From a virus: a DNA stretch of 63,015 nucleotides. The notes below the pieces were generated by a model that worked only from the letters and a program-made list of their open reading frames with translations, made no database searches and was not told the DNA's origin. Every line of letters begins with the position of its first letter. Position 1 is the stretch's first letter. Shown here one piece after another: positions 26,469 through 35,972 of this stretch. The stretch spans positions 1-63,015 of IMG/VR virus record IMGVR_UViG_3300027983_000014; one strand, 5' to 3'. The translations under genes were made by a program, and so were the position numbers.

Positions 26469-26876
26469 TTACGGCCTAAGGTTGCCGTACTGCTCGGGCA
26501 GGCTGTCTTCTTCGCTGATGTCTACGAAGTAGTCATCAGGGGTGTCGCCACGGACAAAGCCACACTCGGCGATAAGACCTCGCATGGTTTCATTAGCTGA
26601 GATGACCGCCAATTGAGTCGCCCCTTGATCACGCGCCCAACCGGGGAAGAACGCGGCAGCCGATTTGAAAACGCCCTGACGCTGCCGACTGTCCTCTAGC
26701 CAAAAGCTTAGCATGTAAAGGACGTCGTCTTTGCGCTTAATACAAATGTTGCCGACGGTTTTATTTTCGACCTTCCAGTCAATGTGGATAAAGCCGTTGT
26801 CTTCTTGGCGAACCGAGCTTTGAGCATCTTTGATGTGTTCTTCAGCCCAGCCTTCAAGTTCCGCGTGGCTGCTCAT
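26469..26876 (-). CDS. GNAT-family acetyltransferase-like protein in the tail cassette
   Basis: This 135-residue protein fits a GNAT fold: strand pair HIDWKVENKTVGNIC, then YMLSFWLEDSRQRQGVFKSA, the acetyl-CoA-binding strand-loop-helix with Q-x3-G. The closing block is NETMRGLIAECGFVRG. It lies between two fibre genes with 2-4 bp spacing, so it is co-expressed with virion proteins. The target is unknown; fibre or host-surface acetylation is conceivable. The RQRQG loop is less typical than R/QxxGxG/A. Confidence 0.75.
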   Translation of the reverse strand: MSSHAELEGWAEEHIKDAQSSVRQEDNGFIHIDWKVENKTVGNICIKRKDDVLYMLSFWLEDSRQRQGVFKSAAAFFPGWARDQGATQLAVISANETMRGLIAECGFVRGDTPDDYFVDISEEDSLPEQYGNLRP

Positions 26877-28036
26877 AGGTTCCTAACTTTCATAATTTTA
26901 AGAACCCCAATGCTCAGCGAACGATTATCCCAGTGCGCAGAAGGGTTACCTGTCGTGGCAAAAGCGGTGTTAGCATCGGTCTCTGATTTAGTGACCGCTG
27001 TGGTAGAAGCATCCCCGTTGGAATCGACATAGGTTCGAGTGCCAGCATCCGTAGAACTACCAGAGCTGCCCGTATCCGACGCCCTGCTGTACCAGTTATA
27101 CGCACCGTTGTCGTTATTGTGCGATATCGTCTTGCCCGCGATACTGTGGGTGTGTCCGTAAACGCCGTGCGTGTGTGACATGTAATGAGAATGCGAAGAC
27201 ACCGTGTGCTGATGGGTCATCCCGTGCTGATGACCGCCCACGGTATGAGAATGAGACTGGTCTGTCGTATTCGAACCAGCTTGGCCGCCAACTCCCGGTC
27301 CGGTTGTCTCGCCAGCGACAGGATTATGGGTCCCATTAGCCCATCGTACTGAGGCGGCCACTGCGCCAATCGTAACGCGGTTAACTAGGTTTGGAATGTT
27401 GCCGCTTGAATAACCCAAATCGTTGACGATGTCCGACCAAGGGGATCCATCGCACAGCGCATAATCTGATGGTAACACAGAAGACCAAGGCGCAGAGGCC
27501 GACGCAGGGGGGAACCAATCTAAAATTGTGCCAAGAGGGACGATGGCGATACTGTCGTCGATCTTAGCGGAAGTGACAGCGTCATCTTCGATCTTTGCAG
27601 TCGTTACGGCACCAGCCGCAATCTCCGCTGTGTCAACAGCAAGAGCGTCGATCTTCTCAGTCGTAACAGCATCGGTCCCGAGCTTCGCGGCAGTAACCGC
27701 GCCCGTGTCAAGCTTAGCCGTGGTAATCGACCCGTCTTCAATCCACGCAGTATCAATGGAGCTGTCGCCCCCCGGGCTGGCCTCAAAGTAGTCGGTATAG
27801 ACTGGACGCCCCGGGATGGAGACCTCTAATTCATACGAGCCTCGATCTACCCAACCGTCGACGCGACCTGATGCGTCGGTAAGCAGTGGCTGAGTGCGTA
27901 CTGTGCCAGAAGAAGACGTCGTATAGACAACGGCAGCCAAACTGGTAAGGCGGTCCACCATTGACACTTGGGCGTCCTCTACCGGGTTGTAAGGTGAGAC
28001 CGGATTGAGGACTACTACTGGAATCTCGACGCGCAT
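26873..28036 (-). CDS. Tail fibre with repeat shaft, collar domain and His-x-His tip
   Basis: This 387-residue protein has four regions. Residues 1-90 form a beta N-terminus. Residues 103-162 hold five or six repeats of about 10-11 residues like AVTTAKIEDD, an apparent trimeric shaft. Residues about 165-230 are a collar domain (IVPLGTILDWFPP...DYALCDG). Residues 262-297 hold six HxH motifs (HSH, HQH, HQH, HSH, HTH, HTH), as in the iron-binding tip of T4 gp37. It is probably a receptor-binding fibre. It overlaps the acetyltransferase gene by 4 bp. Confidence 0.9.
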   Translation of the reverse strand: MRVEIPVVVLNPVSPYNPVEDAQVSMVDRLTSLAAVVYTTSSSGTVRTQPLLTDASGRVDGWVDRGSYELEVSIPGRPVYTDYFEASPGGDSSIDTAWIEDGSITTAKLDTGAVTAAKLGTDAVTTEKIDALAVDTAEIAAGAVTTAKIEDDAVTSAKIDDSIAIVPLGTILDWFPPASASAPWSSVLPSDYALCDGSPWSDIVNDLGYSSGNIPNLVNRVTIGAVAASVRWANGTHNPVAGETTGPGVGGQAGSNTTDQSHSHTVGGHQHGMTHQHTVSSHSHYMSHTHGVYGHTHSIAGKTISHNNDNGAYNWYSRASDTGSSGSSTDAGTRTYVDSNGDASTTAVTKSETDANTAFATTGNPSAHWDNRSLSIGVLKIMKVRNL

Positions 28037-28402
28037 TTAGGCAGCCTTTAGTACTGATTGTGTTGTGTTGACACCAGCGACGCACGAAAGCTCTAGCCCG
28101 CTGATGTTGTTGCGGTCAACGTTTGTGCCCACTGTGCCCCGGGTCCACTGTTCGCCATACCGAACCGTTGTCGCTCCGGCCAAAGATCCGACCTGCTCTA
28201 GGTCTACAAGATTCATGCTTAGCAGGTCTAGATAAAGCATTGGGACCAAGGCGGTGACGTCTTCATTGATGAAGCTACGGATGTCGGCATGGGACTGTTT
28301 GTACAGTTGTCCTCTTTGAGATAGCGATGCCGCGTCGTAATTTCTGAAACGACCAGATTCGCTGTCAAAGTTTTCGCTTATAGAAATATCAGCTAGTTGC
28401 AT
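28037..28402 (-). CDS. Hypothetical virion-associated protein
   Basis: This 121-residue protein begins MQLADISISENFDSES. It contains a helical middle (HADIRSFINEDVTALVPMLYLDLLSMN) and a beta tail. It lies immediately between a large baseplate protein (14-bp overlap) and the collar fibre (adjacent). No domain was recognised; it may connect the two in the virion. Confidence 0.78.
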   Translation of the reverse strand: MQLADISISENFDSESGRFRNYDAASLSQRGQLYKQSHADIRSFINEDVTALVPMLYLDLLSMNLVDLEQVGSLAGATTVRYGEQWTRGTVGTNVDRNNISGLELSCVAGVNTTQSVLKAA

Positions 28403-30365
28403 GCGTCACCCAATTGAAATCGACCAGTTCAAAATCGTTACTCTCAACATTTATGTTGTCGCCTGCGCTCTCGATGTAGGCTGAGTTGTCATTCTTAGAT
28501 GCGTAGTGGTCTCGCAAGAAGGCGATTTCTTTGACTCCTGCGTAGTAGGCCAGATCCTGAGAATAAGATGCAGATGCGACCCGATAGCGATGGCGGCACT
28601 CAATCGGGAAGGACATTACTGGGAAGTTTTTCTCTACCAGCACTAGCTCCCGGTCCAAACTAGACACCTCGGTTGTCATCGCTCGTTGGCGGGCAATCTG
28701 TTCACGCGGATAGTCCGTGTCGTCAGTGAACCCGTAGTCATATAGAATGTTTCCGTCTTTGCCCAAATCAAATGGCCGCTTAAGGTAAGGCCTGAACAGG
28801 GTCTTGATCTTAAACAGAGTGTCTGGGTCCACCTGATCGGCCAAAGAAGACTGAGCGCTGTTGAACTGGTTGACGATATCGGCGTTTGGCCTATTGTCGA
28901 CGACATCGAAGGACGAGAACTGGTTGCGGATATCGTCAAGGAAGTAATTGTAAGCCAATTGCATAAGGTCATAGCGCAGGTGGCTGACATTTTTCACGTA
29001 TTTCCCTGCGCTCACTTGGTCCGCATACACTTGCATGAAGTAGTCGAACACCCACTTTGGATGCTTCTTGTAAATGGTGGGAGTCTGAAAGTTTCCGGGC
29101 GAGTAATACTTCCCCTGAAGGTGCGTGAATTCAATTTTCACGTATTTTGCAGTGATGGGTCGAGGAAGCGTGTGACGGTCTTTCCGAGCTGCCAAAAAAG
29201 TGGCAGGAACGCGCTCCCAGAGCAAGTTGTTCCAACTGCTTTCGTCTGCGCCCGGAATCGGGTCGTTCGAGTAGTAGACATGGAACCATACTCCGGGGGT
29301 GACCGGGTCTAGCAGCAACTGGTCGACTACGACAGGGTCTTGTCCGTCGCGCAGATCAAAATAGAGACTTTCAACAGCAAATCGAGAGGGGTTGGGTTTT
29401 GAAAGCCAGAACCCGTCTCCGGACCCGGCGTTGCGATTGCTGTTGCGTACAAGAACGCTTCGGTAATTGTTTCCTAAAAAGTCGATGCCATCGTCAGCGA
29501 TTCCTGCCAGAATGCGGAAGCGCAACGAGACCGTGGCGGCGCCTTCCAGAATCTCGGTTACGCCATCAGCCTCAAAGGCCCGACCGCGACCTTGTAGTTC
29601 AAGAGGGTTAGGAGAAGAATACCAAGCCTTGTCAGCTCCTTGTTGGATGCTGTAGATCACTTCGTTAGATCCCGGCACCATTGAAAGAAGCGCGGGAGTT
29701 CCAAAAAAGTCAAACGGGTACTGCCTCCCCGGCCTCAGAGGGCTTTCGCTGATGTCGGGCACAAGCTTAATCTTTGCACTACCAATGGTCACATGGGTCC
29801 CGTCATAGACGTCCACCGGCTGGTTATGAACCCCCGTGTTTGAACGCCCGCGAATCCCCAGACGCCATCTGTAGCGCCATTTGTCGCCCACATCATAAGG
29901 ATCAAAGTAGGCGGAGATCCAAGCGCCCTCTTCAGCAGACCCTGAGGAAGCCGAATGAGAGGCCCCAAAAGATTGACCCTTGATCCCTCCGGTCCATCCG
30001 CTTGCAGGAACGTAGTAGTCAAGCCTCCAGTCTAGGCTCGCTATGTCTTCCATGTCTTCTGCAACCGATACGAAAACTTGAAGGCCCGTCAGGGGAGGAG
30101 TCTTGACCGCCGTGTAACGGTCAGTTGTTAAGTTGGGATCGTCTGTCCCCCGTGGATAATCGCTGGGCAGCAGGAACTCTTGATAAACCCATTCTCCGCT
30201 GGTCAGATCCACATAATGGTTATCGTTTGCCGCAAACTGATTTTGGTTGACAATGATCCCGCTAAGAGTCTCGCTGATTTGGCTAGACGGTCTCGAAGTC
30301 GGCTTTGCTACAGAAAACGTGGTCGACCCGATTAAAGAATCTAGCGTTCCCGTAAAGTCAGCCAT
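28389..30365 (-). CDS. Large baseplate / tail protein
   Basis: This 658-residue protein begins MADFTGTLDSLIGSTTFSV; ATG at 30365 has AAGG upstream. It is rich in beta segments and aromatic residues, with a helical C-terminal part containing YAGVKEIAFLRDHYASKN. No named domain was recognised. It lies between a second large protein of similar style and the fibre genes, so it likely forms an outer baseplate or fibre-attachment layer. Similar blocks (KYVKIEFT; compare IFARFIRISFT upstream) suggest distant relation to its neighbour. Confidence 0.82.
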   Translation of the reverse strand: MADFTGTLDSLIGSTTFSVAKPTSRPSSQISETLSGIIVNQNQFAANDNHYVDLTSGEWVYQEFLLPSDYPRGTDDPNLTTDRYTAVKTPPLTGLQVFVSVAEDMEDIASLDWRLDYYVPASGWTGGIKGQSFGASHSASSGSAEEGAWISAYFDPYDVGDKWRYRWRLGIRGRSNTGVHNQPVDVYDGTHVTIGSAKIKLVPDISESPLRPGRQYPFDFFGTPALLSMVPGSNEVIYSIQQGADKAWYSSPNPLELQGRGRAFEADGVTEILEGAATVSLRFRILAGIADDGIDFLGNNYRSVLVRNSNRNAGSGDGFWLSKPNPSRFAVESLYFDLRDGQDPVVVDQLLLDPVTPGVWFHVYYSNDPIPGADESSWNNLLWERVPATFLAARKDRHTLPRPITAKYVKIEFTHLQGKYYSPGNFQTPTIYKKHPKWVFDYFMQVYADQVSAGKYVKNVSHLRYDLMQLAYNYFLDDIRNQFSSFDVVDNRPNADIVNQFNSAQSSLADQVDPDTLFKIKTLFRPYLKRPFDLGKDGNILYDYGFTDDTDYPREQIARQRAMTTEVSSLDRELVLVEKNFPVMSFPIECRHRYRVASASYSQDLAYYAGVKEIAFLRDHYASKNDNSAYIESAGDNINVESNDFELVDFNWVTHATS

Positions 30366-32370
30366 TTCGACCAACCCTTAGGTTTTTGACTTCAACACTA
30401 AACCCATGCTGGGTGTCGGTCTTAGCGTCATACAAAAAGCGGCTATCAAGGTTGGTGCTAATGTTCATGCGAGTGAAGGAGATCCGAATAAATCGCGCAA
30501 AGATTACTTGCCCCGCGTTATCAGTAAAATTGTACTTGGCGTAGCTCCACGGCAGAGTGTCATTGTAACGAAAAGACTTTGAAAATTCGACACTGGGCGC
30601 TGGCTTTACGTCAACAAACCGGCGGAGCGGAGCGGCGTCTAAAGTGTCGTAAGATATCCCAACGTCAAATGGTTTGTTAGTGATTTCGAATGTCATAAAG
30701 TTGACTGGTTGAGGGGACCCTAGGTCGATTTCTAGATAGTCGGTCCCCTCGGGGCGCTCTATGGAGGCCCAAAACTGATCGTCTTTGTACTTGATTTGAG
30801 GCACGTTTTGGAGAAACGCGTGGTCGGCGGGATAGATTCCGTTCACAAGCGACTTGCCGTTAGACTGCGCTGACACCGTCAGCGGCTCAGCGTAATCGGC
30901 CATTGCTCGGTCAGCCGTCAATCGTTCGGTCGGATTGATTTGAGTGAAACGAAGAGGCAACGCCTTGATCTGCTCATCGCTAAAGACGCCAACGTGCTCG
31001 GAAGTTATTCCCGGTACGTAATTTCCGTCCCATGGAACGTTCGTGCCTTCGGCGTAACTGGTCGCGTCGTCTAGAACGGCGTCCGTGTAAGCGGTAACAG
31101 AAGAGGCGGAGTGGAAGCCGACATAGTGTTCCGGCCTGTCTTGACGGATTCGCGGAGCCTCCTTTTCTTTGCCCGCCTCTATCCAATAGAAAGAGTTGAC
31201 GGCGGGCCAGTTAATGTCAGGATTACCACGAACGTAGCGCAAGATTTCGTAGGATTCGCTAGTAGACGCAACAGACTTCCACGGTTGGGATGTACGAGTA
31301 CCAGACCCAGCCGAAACACTAAAGAAAGTGTCGACGGGCTTTAGGTAGTCCAGAGCGGACTGGAGGTTGTGCTGTAGTTCGGGATCTATGACCGCGGCTT
31401 CGTCGACAGATGGGACCCCGTCAGCAATCGTTGTGATTTCAATGGTCGGAGACACCCCGCCAGTCAAAGCAGAGAACGACTTCAGCCTAGGAAGATCCTG
31501 ACCGGCTAGATCGCCCGTGAAGGTGACGACATAAGGCTCTAGATATGTAGAGGCAGAGATGGTGCCCGGGCCACCCGAAACGCGCACATTGTCATCTCCG
31601 ATGTTCTGGAGCGCCTGAAGCGCAGATTGGACTTCGTTGGCGGTTGCGTCCCAGTCAAGCGTCGATGTCGTCTGACCGTTGAAAATTAACACCCAGTTCC
31701 CGGCAGTAGGGGCACCCATGATCTCGACCTTTTGTTGCTCGGACCGGCTGACATCAAGCCTTGGGACCACAATAAATTCAGACGTAGATAAGGTGCTGCC
31801 AAAGTATTCATACCCCTTGGGGTCATCTGAATGGATATCAAAGAGGGATTGGTAGTTTTCGACAATGCGAACATTGCGGCCAATGCCAGAGCGCGCAGCA
31901 AGCTCCATTCCGAAGAGAGTGTTGCCAGCACGGGCTGCATTGAAGTACTCGGTGACGCGACTGCGATAGGATTCGTCTTGCGCCCTGATGAGGTCCCACT
32001 GTTCGCGTGGCAGCAATCCGGTGGGGTCTTCCTCATGGCTCTCGGCCAGTACGCGGCCAAACCGAAACGGGTTGGCGAAGTACTTTTCAAGGTCGAACAC
32101 CTCGACATTGTTGTCGGCAAGGTAAAGGCGAGCCTCTAGGGCGTTCTGCCGAAGCCATCCGACTCCAGCGGGACCCAGCAGCGTGTACATGAACCTGATA
32201 AAGTGCGTATCAGGGGCCTTGTTGTAAATAGAATCCGGGAAACGATCAAGATAATTTTGAGGATGGGTCGGACCACTTAGCGGTTCAACAAAGAACTCTT
32301 GTCGGATGGCGTCTGTGAAAGACGGGAGGTTGGTTGTCCTACCGACAGGAGTAAATGCCGTGTTTGCCAT
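30358..32370 (-). CDS. Large baseplate / tail protein with small beta domain
   Basis: This 670-residue protein starts MANTAFTPVGRTTN at 32370 (TAATG overlap with the J-like gene). The N-terminal 200 residues are helical. At about 220-320 there is a beta domain with NWVLIFNGQTTSTLDWDATA and later YVVTFTGDLAGQD, a domain repeated in many phage tail proteins. The C-terminal part has FARFIRISFTRM, like discoidin-type beta strands. It is probably a baseplate wedge partner. Confidence 0.82.
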   Translation of the reverse strand: MANTAFTPVGRTTNLPSFTDAIRQEFFVEPLSGPTHPQNYLDRFPDSIYNKAPDTHFIRFMYTLLGPAGVGWLRQNALEARLYLADNNVEVFDLEKYFANPFRFGRVLAESHEEDPTGLLPREQWDLIRAQDESYRSRVTEYFNAARAGNTLFGMELAARSGIGRNVRIVENYQSLFDIHSDDPKGYEYFGSTLSTSEFIVVPRLDVSRSEQQKVEIMGAPTAGNWVLIFNGQTTSTLDWDATANEVQSALQALQNIGDDNVRVSGGPGTISASTYLEPYVVTFTGDLAGQDLPRLKSFSALTGGVSPTIEITTIADGVPSVDEAAVIDPELQHNLQSALDYLKPVDTFFSVSAGSGTRTSQPWKSVASTSESYEILRYVRGNPDINWPAVNSFYWIEAGKEKEAPRIRQDRPEHYVGFHSASSVTAYTDAVLDDATSYAEGTNVPWDGNYVPGITSEHVGVFSDEQIKALPLRFTQINPTERLTADRAMADYAEPLTVSAQSNGKSLVNGIYPADHAFLQNVPQIKYKDDQFWASIERPEGTDYLEIDLGSPQPVNFMTFEITNKPFDVGISYDTLDAAPLRRFVDVKPAPSVEFSKSFRYNDTLPWSYAKYNFTDNAGQVIFARFIRISFTRMNISTNLDSRFLYDAKTDTQHGFSVEVKNLRVGRNG

Positions 32371-34703
32371 TACAACTGGTTCCAAACATTCTGCGCACGC
32401 GGCCTTAGGATCAGGCCAGCGACTGAATCGCCGGTAGCAGCCACCGTCGGGAGGCTTGGAAGCTCATCATCTTGTAGATAAAAGTCGCTATTGAAAACAT
32501 AATCACCGCCAGTTAGACCAGTTGGGTCAGATGTAATCAGGGGGCGCTCACCGGCACTTGAAAAGGTGACCACAAACGGGGCGGTAGGAGTCCCGTACCC
32601 CGTGACAGAGGTCACCGGGAACGATGCGGCAGTCATAGCATTAAGGACTGGGGTGACGCCATCGTCGAAGTTGATAGCGCCTGTTTCGTTCCCCTCATGA
32701 GACAGTGTAAATGTGCCGCCCGTTGGGCTTCCGACAATGTAAAATTGTTGTACGGCTGTTGCGGTGGCGTTGCCCCCTACCCGATGGTCAACCAAAACAT
32801 TCAAAAGCGGATTGCCATAGATATCACATTCGACCAAAGAGTCTCGACTCGTAGTCAAATCGCGAGACCAGCGAACGTTATCTACCCCGGAGACATTGTG
32901 AACAACTTGCAGAAGGTCAGACAGTTGGATAACTGACCCAAAATATTGGCCAGACAGATAAGAGTTCACTGAGTCTGATATCGATTGGCTGATGTCACTA
33001 ATGCCGACTCCGGTGGAAAACATAACGGTGACATCTAATTTGAAGAACCTAGTCTTAGCGCGGTGCGCAAGCACATCTGCCGTGACCTGCTTCTGCCCTT
33101 CCAGCGCCACCTGAAGATCTATGACATTACGGTCATACCGATAATTATCGATGGAGACCGCAGAATCCGTCGTACCGGCAATGGTGGTGCCAGAGTACGG
33201 GCCTTCGCTGTAATCTGCTTCGACAAGTCCACCTACCCCGGTGGCCCATTCGATTCCGTTGCGGGCACGGACCGTGTTCCCGATCTCGGTCACATCCTCT
33301 ACCGCCCAATAGTGGATGTCTTTGGTATATGTGGCATCAGATGTGGTGATCGTGTCCGGCAAATCTGTCGTGGGCTGCCAGAAAAGTGGCGTAAAAATGT
33401 TTCCGACGACAGGCCGACGGTTGGGCTGTCCCACCCTGCGGAAGTTTTCAACGCTAAGAAGTGCGCTTTCATTGCTCACAAAAATGTTCTGGGAGCCTTC
33501 GGGCCTTGGGATAACGGCGCTTGCTGTGACTTCGTTGCTTCCGTTGATAAACACATCTACACAATTGAGGACCTGTCGGTCCCAGTCATTGCGCGAAGCA
33601 GTAGACATATAGCTATGTTCAAATAGCGCGATGTCCTGCGGGCGGACAGCTTGGACCGTTGTGTCTGACCCCGAGAAAACATTGGTAAATGTCAGGTTGG
33701 GTTGATAAAGCGTAGACGCATCGAGGGCACTTGGTCCAGTCTCTGCTATGCGCCCCCTGTAAGCGTCGCCTCGATCTTTGGATGCGTCAGTAGCATTAAG
33801 TGAAAAGTCGACCCCAGTGCGATAGAAAGTTGCCCCGGCCCCGCTCTCGCCATTTGACACAAAGTAAGGAATGGTGTCGTAAACATGCTTCGAGTAGGGA
33901 ACCATAGACAAGGCCGTTGTGTAATCTCCAGCGGAGCCGTTTCCGATAATAGAGCTATCGGGATCTGCGGTTGCGTCGTCTACATCTGGCACCTGAATGT
34001 ATTCGCGGTAGCGGCTGATCGGGCCGACCACATTTGCCTTGGTCGTATTTTGCGTAGATACAGCAAGAGCCAGATACTGGTCTTCGGTCCCCGCCAGATT
34101 GCGAAAGACGGTATTTTTAAAGCGGATCTTATACTCATCGTCCGACTCTCGCTCGACCCCACCTTCGGTCGGGACATCGTTGGTTACTCCGACGATGCCA
34201 AGAATCGGCGTAGTCCCAAACTGGCTAATCGATCCGGCAGAGACATTGCCTAGGGCACCGGCCACACCGCTACGGACGGGGACGGTGACCTTAAGGGACC
34301 CAGCAGGCAAAGTAACGGGTTCTGAGGTCAAGAAAATGAGAGATGTGACTCCCGGGCCTCCGTCTACCGAGACGCTGGGAGCGATAACCTGCGTGTTGCG
34401 AGGGATCGGGACATCGTAAACGGAAGCGGTTGTGCGCCTGAAGGTGACATAACCGGTAGCGCCTCGCGCCTGCTGACGCCCGAAGCCAAACATGCCTAAG
34501 AATTTGTCGACATCGGTCCCGAACTTGGCGTCCAAGTCAAAGGCCCCGGTCAATATGTTCATGTCGACTTGGTTCTCGGCCAAGGCCTGTGCAACCGTGT
34601 CGATGATCTTGCGCTCTGGCGTGCCAACTTCTCCCGACAAGTTGGGGTCAAGCAGCCGGAGCTGCTGGAGCATTTGTAGAGCTAGATCTCTTTGTGTAGC
34701 CAT
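32370..34703 (-). CDS. Baseplate J-like wedge protein
   Basis: This 777-residue protein has the baseplate J pattern. The N-terminal half contains LDPNLSGEVGTPERKIIDTVAQ, VPIPRNTQVIAP and GGVERESDDEYKIRF. In T4 and Mu, gp6 and gp47 homologues form the wedge ring. Near the C-terminus (about 670-750) is a beta domain (GGTFTLSHEGNETGAINFDD, then FVVTFSSAG) like the one in the next gene downstream. It overlaps the gp25-like gene by one base. Confidence 0.92.
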   Translation of the reverse strand: MATQRDLALQMLQQLRLLDPNLSGEVGTPERKIIDTVAQALAENQVDMNILTGAFDLDAKFGTDVDKFLGMFGFGRQQARGATGYVTFRRTTASVYDVPIPRNTQVIAPSVSVDGGPGVTSLIFLTSEPVTLPAGSLKVTVPVRSGVAGALGNVSAGSISQFGTTPILGIVGVTNDVPTEGGVERESDDEYKIRFKNTVFRNLAGTEDQYLALAVSTQNTTKANVVGPISRYREYIQVPDVDDATADPDSSIIGNGSAGDYTTALSMVPYSKHVYDTIPYFVSNGESGAGATFYRTGVDFSLNATDASKDRGDAYRGRIAETGPSALDASTLYQPNLTFTNVFSGSDTTVQAVRPQDIALFEHSYMSTASRNDWDRQVLNCVDVFINGSNEVTASAVIPRPEGSQNIFVSNESALLSVENFRRVGQPNRRPVVGNIFTPLFWQPTTDLPDTITTSDATYTKDIHYWAVEDVTEIGNTVRARNGIEWATGVGGLVEADYSEGPYSGTTIAGTTDSAVSIDNYRYDRNVIDLQVALEGQKQVTADVLAHRAKTRFFKLDVTVMFSTGVGISDISQSISDSVNSYLSGQYFGSVIQLSDLLQVVHNVSGVDNVRWSRDLTTSRDSLVECDIYGNPLLNVLVDHRVGGNATATAVQQFYIVGSPTGGTFTLSHEGNETGAINFDDGVTPVLNAMTAASFPVTSVTGYGTPTAPFVVTFSSAGERPLITSDPTGLTGGDYVFNSDFYLQDDELPSLPTVAATGDSVAGLILRPRAQNVWNQL

Positions 34704-35170
34704 CAGACTGACGCCTGCACGGGAATCGAAATTTGGATAGGGTCATTACGCCCGGTAGTGATCTCTATCGTGACGGTGACCGTGTCTTCCTTGGGATTGA
34801 TAATGATGCCGTTGATTTCGTACAAGATCTCGTCCTTAGTCAAAGTGGCGTTTTTGAACGCAAACCTATCGGATTTGGCTCTGGTGAATTGAGTGGATCT
34901 GTAATCTTGAAGGATGCGGCTAATTTCAGCACGGATTTTAAGCAAGGCGGAGTCGTCTTGTCTAAGACCAATCATGCTTGGCCGCTCCATGCCGTTTTCC
35001 ATTCCGCCATCGATCAAAGACCCGTACCGGATGTGCAAATTATCAGTGCCCATAGGCTCTAGTACCCAGTGGGCCAGATCTTGTGCGACTTTCTGATGAC
35101 CAGTTGCGATGCCCAATTGGGCACCAGTGGTCGTAAAATCGCCGTTACGTATTTGCAGGCTCCAACTCAT
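34703..35170 (-). CDS. gp25/gpW-like baseplate wedge protein
   Basis: This 155-residue protein has the gp25-like fold. The N-terminal QIRNGDFTTTGAQLGIATGHQKVAQDLAHWVL is followed by DDSALLKIRAEISRILQDYRSTQ and beta segments near the end (VTVTIEITTG). It should initiate sheath polymerisation on the baseplate. It is immediately upstream of the J-like gene, the canonical gpW-gpJ order. Confidence 0.9.
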   Translation of the reverse strand: MSWSLQIRNGDFTTTGAQLGIATGHQKVAQDLAHWVLEPMGTDNLHIRYGSLIDGGMENGMERPSMIGLRQDDSALLKIRAEISRILQDYRSTQFTRAKSDRFAFKNATLTKDEILYEINGIIINPKEDTVTVTIEITTGRNDPIQISIPVQASV

Positions 35171-35654
35171 CCTGACTATTACCGGTCGGTTTCGAGTAGA
35201 TCGCTAGTGGCACGCCCCCAGCCATTATCGGGCGATCACAAGTTTTGAAGCCATGGCGCTCAAACATAGGGGCACTTGTAGGGGTCCCACCGATCCTTCC
35301 CTCCCTGACTCCGATTGTATGCCAAACGCCAAGCGCTCTGACAACGGAGGTAAAAATCCCCTGACCTTGGTGCTCTTTTTCGATGTAAAGCCCTTGGAAT
35401 TGCACCACAGAAGTGTCAGCTTCGTCGATGATGGCCCATCCGTGCCCCACCCTCTCTAAGTCTAGGATCCACTCAAACTGGACCTCTACCCTGTTACGCA
35501 GACCGTTGCCATCCCCGGGATTGTGCATCTCGGATTTAGACTGCACTTTACACAAAAACTCATCACAAGAAAAGGCTTTGGCCAATGCATATTCTGCTCC
35601 GGGATAGTCTAATAGTATATCAAGGTCGGCCATTCGATCACGCAACGCCTTCAA
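35145..35654 (-). CDS. GNAT-family acetyltransferase-like protein (second)
   Basis: This 169-residue protein carries a GNAT-like core: FQGLYIEKEHQGQGIFTSVVRAL (motif A with Q-x-G-x-G), then PMFERHGFKTCDRPIM. TTG at 35654 has AAGGAG five bases before it; ATG at 35633 is an alternative. It overlaps the gp25-like gene by 26 bp. This places an acetyltransferase in the middle of the baseplate operon, as at 26469. The substrate is unknown. Confidence 0.75.
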   Translation of the reverse strand: MKALRDRMADLDILLDYPGAEYALAKAFSCDEFLCKVQSKSEMHNPGDGNGLRNRVEVQFEWILDLERVGHGWAIIDEADTSVVQFQGLYIEKEHQGQGIFTSVVRALGVWHTIGVREGRIGGTPTSAPMFERHGFKTCDRPIMAGGVPLAIYSKPTGNSQDELEPANT

Positions 35655-35702
35655 CGATTCTCCTTGCGGTGCCGGACGATCATTAGCTAACCCTCACTGG
35701 CG

Positions 35703-35972
35703 TTATCGCCATAAACTTCTCAGAAGAACTAATCGAGATGCTTTCCAGAGATAGTATATATTGTCGCCTGTCTGCTGCTGCGCAATGATTGCCCCGTTAT
35801 TAGAAGCCCGGTGAAGGTGCGAACCAGCACCAGCAGTAGTGCCAGTGTGAGTGTGAGGGACAGACTGACCACCAGATTGATTGCCGCTGGCGCCAACACT
35901 ATGGGCGTGTGACAAAAGCGTCTCCAACCCGTCAGCGCCCTTAACGTTAGGGTTAGGTAATTGAAGAGTCAC
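35703..35972 (-). CDS. Short His-rich tail protein
   Basis: This 89-residue protein begins MTLQLPNPNVKGADGLETLL. It has HAH, HTH and HLH pairs within a Gly/Ser-rich middle, recalling the HxH region of the collar fibre. It overlaps the spike gene by one base. The C-terminus (LVLLRSLWR) looks unlike the rest and could reflect a truncated frame. It may cap the spike or chelate metal. Confidence 0.65.
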   Translation of the reverse strand: MTLQLPNPNVKGADGLETLLSHAHSVGASGNQSGGQSVPHTHTGTTAGAGSHLHRASNNGAIIAQQQTGDNIYYLWKASRLVLLRSLWR

